In this document: in pieces, positions 33,564 to 38,984 of the stretch | Position numbering within the stretch: position 1 is the first letter of the stretch | How the letters are laid out: each line of letters opens with the position of its first letter | DNA from: Desulfobaccales bacterium | GTDB lineage: Bacteria; Desulfobacterota; Desulfobaccia; Desulfobaccales; 0-14-0-80-60-11 | Length of the DNA: 38,984 nt | Assembly (NCBI GenBank): GCA_030694005.1 | Contig: JAUXZG010000035.1 | Span: forward strand, 1 to 38,984 | Reading direction: 5' to 3' | Program-made: the position numbers and the translations under genes | Notes under the pieces: generated by a model | The model's input: the letters and a program-made list of their open reading frames with translations, nothing else | Databases searched by the model: none | Told to the model about the DNA's origin: nothing

Positions 33564-33779
33564 TGTCATCCTGAACGAACAATCATGGCCTTAGGGCCAC
33601 AACGAAGGATGAAAATCTGAGGCTGGCGGGCACGGAGGCCCGCCCCACCATTGAAATGTATTTGGTGGGGCGGCCGTCTCTGGCCGCCTCCGGGTTATAG
33701 AGAAAAAGCTATTTTCATATAAAGTGAAGAATCTCAATTGATTGAATTTTCGAGATTCTTCGCTGCGTTCAGAATGACA
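33564..33779. repeat. CHSERSEESR-type interspersed repeat, MITE-like
   Basis: TGTCATCCTGAACG at the left and CGTTCAGAATGACA at the right form inverted ends (13 of 14 bases pair) about 216 bp apart. The minus-strand translation gives CHSERSEESR, a hallmark of a widespread bacterial interspersed repeat. Inside are hairpins GAAGAATCTC/GAGATTCTTC and GCCCGCCCCACCATT/GGTGGGGCGGCC. The element fills most of the 402-bp spacer 33487-33888, where no gene is seen. Confidence 0.65.
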
Positions 33780-33888
33780 TACCATACACCCTCGGGGTTT
33801 TGAAACGGCCTTTAGTGTTAAGAATAAGCCATGAACTGCTGGGCGGCGGAAAAACAGGTAGGCCAGGGGAAATGCCGGCCGTCAAGAG

Positions 33889-34827
33889 CTACCTTTGGGC
33901 CCAGGGGCTGGCCAAAAACCATTCATAGGTCCGCCTGAGGCCCTCTTCCAGAGGCATTTGCGCCCGCCAGCCCATGGCGTGCAGCCGGCTCACCTCTAAC
34001 AGCTTCCGGGGGGTGCCATCCGGTTTGCTGGGATCAAAGGCCAGCTCGCCCTTAAACCCCACCACCTGGGCCACGAGCTCGGCCAGCTCTCTGATGCTCA
34101 GGTCCTGGCCCACCCCCACATTGACGATCTCGGAGCCCTCATAATTTTCCATCAGAAAGAGGCAGGCGTCGGCCAGGTCACCCACATACAAAAATTCCCG
34201 GCAGGGCGAACCGGTGCCCCAGATCACCACTTCCTTAGCGCCGGCGACCTTGGCTTCATGGCACTTGCGCATCAGGGCGGGAACCACATGAGAGTCCAAC
34301 AGGTCGAAATTATCCCCCGGCCCATAGAGGTTGGTGGGCATCAGGGAGATGAAGCAGGTGCCGTACTGCCGGTTGTAGGCCTGACACATCTTGATGCCGG
34401 CGATCTTGGCCACCGCATAGGGTTCATTGGTGGGCTCCAGCTTACCGTCCAGCAGATGCTCTTCCTTCATGGGCTGGGGGCAGAATTTAGGATAGATACA
34501 GGAACTTCCCAGGAAGAGAAGCTTTTTTACCTTATTAACATAGGCCTGATGAATGATATTGTTCTGGATCTGTAAATTGTCATAAATGAACTCCCCCGGG
34601 TAGGTGGAGTTGGCGTGGATGCCCCCCACCTTGGCCGCGGCCAGAAAGATATACTCCGGCCGCTCCTGCTGGAAAAAGTCGGCCACGGCCCCCTGGTTTC
34701 TCAGGTCCAACTCCTCTAAGGAACGATAAATCAGGTGGCCAAAGCCCGCGGCCTTAACCCGCCTGAAGATGGCCCCGCCCACCAGACCCTGGTGTCCGGC
34801 CACATAGATTTTGGCGTCCTTCTCCAT
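33889..34827 (-). CDS. fcl: GDP-L-fucose synthase
   Basis: This 312-residue epimerase/reductase converts GDP-4-keto-6-deoxy-D-mannose to GDP-L-fucose with [16 protein letters not shown] is the cofactor-binding loop. SSCIYP and [11 protein letters not shown] give the Ser/Tyr-x3-Lys catalytic triad. [23 protein letters not shown] and [18 protein letters not shown] are strongly conserved. It lies 24 bp downstream of gmd on the same strand, so the two enzymes for making GDP-fucose from GDP-mannose are an operon. The full length matches the family. The sugar presumably feeds the exopolysaccharide genes that follow on the strand. Confidence 0.95.
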   Translation of the reverse strand: MEKDAKIYVAGHQGLVGGAIFRRVKAAGFGHLIYRSLEELDLRNQGAVADFFQQERPEYIFLAAAKVGGIHANSTYPGEFIYDNLQIQNNIIHQAYVNKVKKLLFLGSSCIYPKFCPQPMKEEHLLDGKLEPTNEPYAVAKIAGIKMCQAYNRQYGTCFISLMPTNLYGPGDNFDLLDSHVVPALMRKCHEAKVAGAKEVVIWGTGSPCREFLYVGDLADACLFLMENYEGSEIVNVGVGQDLSIRELAELVAQVVGFKGELAFDPSKPDGTPRKLLEVSRLHAMGWRAQMPLEEGLRRTYEWFLASPWAQR

Positions 34828-34851
34828 CCAGGCCGTTCCTTTGCGGTAATC

Positions 34852-35925
34852 CTAGCGGATTATCCCCTTGGCCGGATTCCCGCCGGCGGAGGTTTCATTT
34901 GCCTGGGTCATTTTTTGGATCACATCCTGGCACTGGCGCATATCCAAAATGGCCTTCAAGTCCGCGTCCACCATGAGGCGCACCAGTTCCTTGAAGGTCA
35001 CCTTGGGCTGCCAGCCCAGGCGCTGCCTGGCCTTGCCGGCATCCCCCAAAAGAGACTCCACTTCGGTAGGGCGGAAATAGCGGGGGTCAATCTCCACATA
35101 TTGCCGCCAATCCATATCCTGGTAAGCAAAGGCCTCCTCTAAAAATTCCCGCACCGCATGGGCTTCGCCGGTGGCGATGACCAAGTCCTCGGGAGTGTCT
35201 TGCTGGAGCATCAGCCACATGGCCTCCACATAGTCCGGGGCATAGCCCCAATCCCGGCGGGCCTCTAAATTGCCCAGGTAGAGTTTTTGCTGGAGCCCCA
35301 GCTTGATGCGGGCCAGGGCCCGGGTGATTTTGCGGGTCACAAAAGTCTCGCCCCGGCGGGGGGATTCGTGATTGAAGAGGATGCCGTTCACCGCATACAG
35401 TCCATAGGCTTCCCGATAGTTCCGCACCATCCAGTAGGCATAAAGCTTGGCCGCGGCATAGGGGCTGCGGGGCTGCATGGGGGTCTCTTCATTCTGGGGG
35501 GGCGGCGAGGCGCCGAACATCTCGCTGGAGGAAGCCTGATAAAACCTGGTGTCGATGCCGCTGTGGCGGATGGCTTCCAGGAGCCGGGTGGTCCCCAGGC
35601 CGCTCACGTCGCCGGTGAATTCCGGCATATCAAAGCTGACCCGCACATGGCTTTGGGCCGCCAGATGGTAGATCTCCTCAGGTTTGAGGTTGTAGATCAG
35701 GTGGCTCAACTGACCGGAGTCGCAGATATCCCCGTAGTGCAGAAAAAACCTGGCCCCGGGTTCGTGGGGGTCCACATACAGGTGATTGATGCGGCTGGTG
35801 TTGAAGGTGCTGGCCCGCCGGATGAGGCCGTGCACCTCGTAGCCCTTTAAGAGCAGAAACTCCGCCAGGTAACTGCCGTCCTGGCCGGTTATGCCGGTAA
35901 TCAAGGCTTTCTTACCCTGGCCCAT
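34852..35925 (-). CDS. gmd: GDP-mannose 4,6-dehydratase
   Basis: This 357-residue short-chain-dehydrogenase-type enzyme converts GDP-D-mannose to GDP-4-keto-6-deoxy-D-mannose with bound [23 protein letters not shown] is the Rossmann loop. [34 protein letters not shown] and [13 protein letters not shown] (Tyr-x3-Lys) are diagnostic. [21 protein letters not shown] is the substrate region of Gmd. It is complete and the first of the gmd-fcl pair. Its product is the substrate of the neighbouring fcl product. A 146-bp spacer separates it from the WcaJ-like gene, so a separate promoter is possible. Confidence 0.96.
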   Translation of the reverse strand: MGQGKKALITGITGQDGSYLAEFLLLKGYEVHGLIRRASTFNTSRINHLYVDPHEPGARFFLHYGDICDSGQLSHLIYNLKPEEIYHLAAQSHVRVSFDMPEFTGDVSGLGTTRLLEAIRHSGIDTRFYQASSSEMFGASPPPQNEETPMQPRSPYAAAKLYAYWMVRNYREAYGLYAVNGILFNHESPRRGETFVTRKITRALARIKLGLQQKLYLGNLEARRDWGYAPDYVEAMWLMLQQDTPEDLVIATGEAHAVREFLEEAFAYQDMDWRQYVEIDPRYFRPTEVESLLGDAGKARQRLGWQPKVTFKELVRLMVDADLKAILDMRQCQDVIQKMTQANETSAGGNPAKGIIR

Positions 35926-36071
35926 AATCTTCCTTAATTAGAGATTCAAAACATTTGGGGGCAATTCCCTGAATTGGGAGACCACTAGCATCAGCCTAAG
36001 GAGGTGGGCCGGCGGCGGCCGGTGGGCGCCAGTAGGGGGAAGCAGCCACCAAGTCTGGCTATTTCCAGCCA

Positions 36072-37484
36072 TTAATAAGCGTGGGTGTCTCTAAACCCCC
36101 TAAACATCGTGAGCAGGATGATTTTCAGGTCTAACCACAAGGACCAGCGGCGCAGATAATCCAGGTCATACTCAATGCGCTTTTCCATCTTCTCCAGGGT
36201 TTCCGTCTCACCCCGCCAGCCATTTACCTGGGCCCAACCGGTGAGGCCCGGCCGCACTTTGTGGCGGAGCATGTAAGCGGGAATGCGCTGCCGGTAGTAC
36301 TCATTGTGGGCTACGGCATGCGGCCTGGGGCCCACAATGGACATGGCGCCCTGCAATACATTGAAAAACTGCGGCAGTTCGTCCAGGCTGGTGCGCCGCA
36401 AAAATGCCCCGAACCAGGTCACCCGAGGGTCGTCCCGGGTGGCCTGGGGGACCTCCTGACCATCCTGGCAGACCCTCATGGTGCGGAATTTATATACCAC
36501 GATTTCTTCCCCATCCAGCCCGTAACGGTGCTGCTTAAACATCACCGGGCCTGGAGAAGAAAGCTTCACCCCCAGGGCAATAACCAGCATCAAAGGTGAG
36601 ACCAGCAGCAAGATTAAACTTGCCAGGACCAGATCCTCCACCCGTTTCAGCCAACCGTTGATGCCATAGAAGGGGGTTTCCCACAAAGAAACCAACGGGA
36701 TACCCCGCAAATCGGTGAGGCTGGCCTGCAACAGAGAAAAAGCGAAGAGGTCTGGAGCAAAATAGACCGAGGCCGTGGTGTCTTTTAAAGCGTCCACGAC
36801 TTGCCGAAAGCGATCCTGGGCCCTTAAGGGCAAGGCGATATAGACCATGTCTATTTTATGGTCCCGGACAAAGGGCGCCATATCGTCCAGGTCGCCCAGG
36901 ACCGGATAGCCCCGCCCCCCGGGTTGGAGTTCGATCTTCTCGCCCACCAGCCGATCGTCAAAAAACCCGAAGAGCCGCATCCCCAGCCAGGGGGTATCCA
37001 CCACATTTTTGGCCAACTGCTTGCCCAGCTCTCCGGCCCCGGCAATGACCACAGTGCGGGTATTGAGACCCCGCTCCCGGGCCCAATGCAGACCCATGTA
37101 AACCTTGAGGCGTAGGCCCACCAGGATGAAAGGGGTCAGCACCATCCAGGAAAGCATTACCTTACGGGAAAAGATGGCCGAGGTCTTGGTCACATAGCCC
37201 AGAGTCACCAGAATGGCGGCCACCAGAACCCAGGCGACGAAGACCTGGCGCACCAGCCCCATCAGGTTGGCCCCCCTCCAGGGGCGGTAAAGCCCGGCGC
37301 CCTGAAAAATCACCATCATCAACAGGAAGGTGACGATCCCCAGGACCAGGAATTCCCGCTTAAAGATGACCCCGTGGAGCCAGCAGAGGAAAAACAGCAG
37401 AGATATGACCACTGCGCCGTCCAACAGGCGCTGAATTCTGGAGATTAACCAGCGATATTGGTTGAAAATCCCTTGCCTCAACAT
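36072..37484 (-). CDS. wcaJ: Undecaprenyl-phosphate sugar-1-phosphotransferase, WcaJ type
   Basis: This 470-residue polyprenyl glycosylphosphotransferase starts exopolysaccharide repeat units by moving a sugar phosphate (often glucose-1-P) to undecaprenyl phosphate. Four helices fill the first 140 residues. A nucleotide-binding-like domain follows (TVVIAGAGELGKQLAKNVVD), then a helix near residue 290 (VLASLILLLVSPLMLVIALG). The catalytic part has SSPGPVMFKQHRYGLDGEE, YKFRTMR, RRTSLDELPQFFNVLQG, MSIVGPRPHA and RPGLTGWAQVNG. The WcaI-type glycosyltransferase lies 60 bp upstream on the strand, so they probably form an operon. The sugar is inferred from the WcaJ resemblance. Confidence 0.9.
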   Translation of the reverse strand: MLRQGIFNQYRWLISRIQRLLDGAVVISLLFFLCWLHGVIFKREFLVLGIVTFLLMMVIFQGAGLYRPWRGANLMGLVRQVFVAWVLVAAILVTLGYVTKTSAIFSRKVMLSWMVLTPFILVGLRLKVYMGLHWARERGLNTRTVVIAGAGELGKQLAKNVVDTPWLGMRLFGFFDDRLVGEKIELQPGGRGYPVLGDLDDMAPFVRDHKIDMVYIALPLRAQDRFRQVVDALKDTTASVYFAPDLFAFSLLQASLTDLRGIPLVSLWETPFYGINGWLKRVEDLVLASLILLLVSPLMLVIALGVKLSSPGPVMFKQHRYGLDGEEIVVYKFRTMRVCQDGQEVPQATRDDPRVTWFGAFLRRTSLDELPQFFNVLQGAMSIVGPRPHAVAHNEYYRQRIPAYMLRHKVRPGLTGWAQVNGWRGETETLEKMEKRIEYDLDYLRRWSLWLDLKIILLTMFRGFRDTHAY

Positions 37485-37544
37485 TCAAGTCACCTTGTTT
37501 GCCCAGGTGGTTAAGAGCATTCCTTAACGGGCCGCCTTAAGTCC

Positions 37545-38795
37545 CTAAAGGTCTTCGGGGCGCTTAATCCGGGTTAGCCGGTAAAGGAGGTCTTCCAGGC
37601 GGGGTAGGATAGCCTCCCGGCCCAGCCGTTCCTCGGCATAGCGCCGCGCTTTTATCCCCATCTGCTCCCTGGTGTCAGCCTCCCCGGCCATCTTTAGAAT
37701 CGCCTGGGCCAGGGCCTGGCCATCTTCCGGCGGGACCAGCAGGCCGGCCTGGGAGGCCGCGGTGATTCGGGCTAACTCCGTGCCTGGCCGGGAGGTGGCG
37801 ATGAACGGCCGCCCGGCCGCCAGTATGTTGGCTAGCTTGGAAGGCATCACCAGGTCAGCGGCTGGCCCCCGCTGGATTACCAGGTGGATGTCTCCCGACG
37901 CCATCAGCCAGGGATAACGCTCATTTGATTGTAAGGGCAAAAACGAAACATTGTCAAGACCATAGTGCCGGGCCAGCCCCTTAAGACGGGACTTGGCGGC
38001 CCCGTCGCCCGCCACCAGATAGCGGAGGTCAGCCCGGTCCCGGGTCAGGGCGGCGCTCTGGAGGATAACCTCCAGACCCTGCTTTTCCCCCAGGTTGCCG
38101 GCATAAAGGACCAAAATCTCGGAGGTCAGCCCCAGTTCCGCCCGCAAGGGGTTATCTCGGGGGCGGGGTCGGATGTTCTCCAGGTCCGCCCAGTTGGGCA
38201 AGAGGTGGAGGCGGGCGGCGGCTACGCCCTTGCCCTGCAACCGGGCCGCCATGCCCGCCGATATGGTGGTAACCGCCTGGGCCCGGCTTAACAGGAAACT
38301 TTCCCAACGCTTAAGGATAGTCAATAACTCTTTCTGCTTAAGGATCCCCAGTTCCTGGGCCGCATCCACCTGCAGGTCCTGGATGTGAAAGATAAAGGGA
38401 ATCCTCTGCCGCCTGGCCAGCCAGGCGGGCAGCAACCCGGACTGCAGCAAGGGACAGACCGCCAGCACCGCGTCCCAGGGCTGCCGCATCAGGTGGGGCC
38501 ACCAGTAAAGGCAACTAACGCCAAAGGAAAGCTCATGGAGCACCCTGGCCTTGGCCGTGACCCGGGCCGGCACATAAAGCGGGGCGCGCAACACCTCCAC
38601 CCCTTCTCGCCATTCCCGCATCCAGCCCCGTCCCCGGTAGCTTTCCGGCACCCGCCACTTCGGATAATAGGGCAGAGCCGTGAGCACGGTGACCGCATGG
38701 CCCCGGGACGCCAGCCAGGCCCCCATTTCCCCGGTGTAACGCCCGATGCCGATAAGCTCCGGGGCATAATTAATGCCATGAATCAATAAACGCAT
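37545..38795 (-). CDS. wcaI: Glycosyltransferase, WcaI-type (GT4)
   Basis: This 416-residue GT4-fold enzyme resembles the colanic-acid glycosyltransferase WcaI. LLIHGINYAPELIGIGRYTGEM is the N-terminal hallmark, followed by TVLTALPYYPKWRVPE. IFHIQDLQVDAAQELGIL is in the first domain. LVLYAGNLGEKQGLEVIL opens the second domain. The C-terminal part has QRGPAADLVMPSKLANILAAGRPFIA, where the usual E-x7-E is weak, and SRPGTELARI. It would add a sugar (fucose in colanic acid) to the lipid-linked unit begun by the WcaJ-like enzyme encoded just downstream. It is complete. The named sugar is inferred from the family and the gmd-fcl genes nearby. Confidence 0.87.
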   Translation of the reverse strand: MRLLIHGINYAPELIGIGRYTGEMGAWLASRGHAVTVLTALPYYPKWRVPESYRGRGWMREWREGVEVLRAPLYVPARVTAKARVLHELSFGVSCLYWWPHLMRQPWDAVLAVCPLLQSGLLPAWLARRQRIPFIFHIQDLQVDAAQELGILKQKELLTILKRWESFLLSRAQAVTTISAGMAARLQGKGVAAARLHLLPNWADLENIRPRPRDNPLRAELGLTSEILVLYAGNLGEKQGLEVILQSAALTRDRADLRYLVAGDGAAKSRLKGLARHYGLDNVSFLPLQSNERYPWLMASGDIHLVIQRGPAADLVMPSKLANILAAGRPFIATSRPGTELARITAASQAGLLVPPEDGQALAQAILKMAGEADTREQMGIKARRYAEERLGREAILPRLEDLLYRLTRIKRPEDL

Positions 38796-38819
38796 CAGCT
38801 TAGGTCTTTCAAATGGTTC

Positions 38820-38930
38820 TTGAGGGAAGGGCTGGGGGACCGCAGGTCCCCCAGCCTCCCCTCAAACTTCCCTCCCACCCCCCTTTCGGGGGCCGGAGAC
38901 GGCGGGGCCTTTGGCCCCGCCTTCTCCGGC
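38820..38930 (+). repeat. GC-rich TTGAGGG hairpin repeat plus a second hairpin
   Basis: TTGAGGGAAGGGCTGGGGGACC pairs with GGTCCCCCAGCCTCCCCTCAA (38820-38865). The tail AAACTTCCCTCCCACCCCCC matches the copy at 5863. A second hairpin GCCGGAGACGGCGGGGCC/GGCCCCGCCTTCTCCGGC lies at 38892-38930. The rest of the window end is G-rich spacer without a gene. Confidence 0.75.
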
Positions 38931-38984
38931 CAATAATCCCCCTAAAGGTATTGGGGGTGGGTGTTTGGGGGTGGGGGTAAGGGC

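Noticed and set aside
33591-33785. ORF containing CHSERSEESR
   Set aside because: This is the known translation of a dispersed repeat, not a protein gene.

Overview
The window looks like a GC-rich, Gram-negative, anaerobic-type bacterium, most plausibly a Desulfobacterota (Desulfobacca-like) genome. This is inferred from the gene families: B12/radical-SAM enzymes, a TreT plus OtsAB trehalose operon, a COG2509 flavoprotein, a TolC-type tripartite exporter and colanic-type polysaccharide genes. Dense palindromic intergenic repeats fit the same picture. No rRNA, tRNA or CRISPR array was found. The first 108 bases are pure C and are probably an assembly artefact.

Layout. 131-3818: a radical SAM/SPASM protein (minus) diverges from a zinc alcohol dehydrogenase and a polysaccharide-deacetylase-like protein (plus). 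4057-7733 (minus): BipA/TypA GTPase and a COG2509 FAD dehydrogenase. 7845-9106 (minus): an accessory patch with a frameshifted small gene, an attC-like site next to a galactose-binding-fold-like gene (candidate integron cassette), and a small coiled-coil gene. 9189-13403 (minus): a trehalose operon transcribed otsB, DUF5752, treT, otsA. 13404-14356: a repeat- and pseudogene-rich spacer. 14357-16041 (plus): a cold-shock/RNA-binding cassette (csp, small basic protein, RRM protein), then a lone bL25 gene that looks foreign. 16369-20038: a GT2 glycosyltransferase (minus), an O-antigen-ligase-like protein and a GT-C-like membrane protein (plus). 20039-21508: about 1.5 kb without a convincing gene.

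21509-31615 (plus) is the most interesting part. Eight tightly packed or overlapping genes encode a serine palmitoyltransferase-like enzyme, an FtsX/MacB-type permease, its ATPase, a TolC-type outer-membrane factor and a periplasmic adaptor. They are followed by a GNAT-like protein resembling bacterial ceramide synthase, a GT-C-like membrane protein and a B12-binding radical SAM enzyme with a DUF4070-like C-terminus. I read this as a candidate locus for making, modifying and exporting a sphingolipid-like lipid; that function is inference.

31801-38795 (minus): a class III adenylate cyclase, then GDP-fucose synthesis (gmd, fcl), a WcaJ-type initiating phosphosugar transferase and a WcaI-type glycosyltransferase, i.e. 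part of a fucose-containing exopolysaccharide cluster. Several families of hairpin-forming intergenic repeats recur through the window: a GC-rich TTGAGGG family, a GTAGGGGC family, a CHSERSEESR-type element and an AT-rich AAACTTATCAAAC family.
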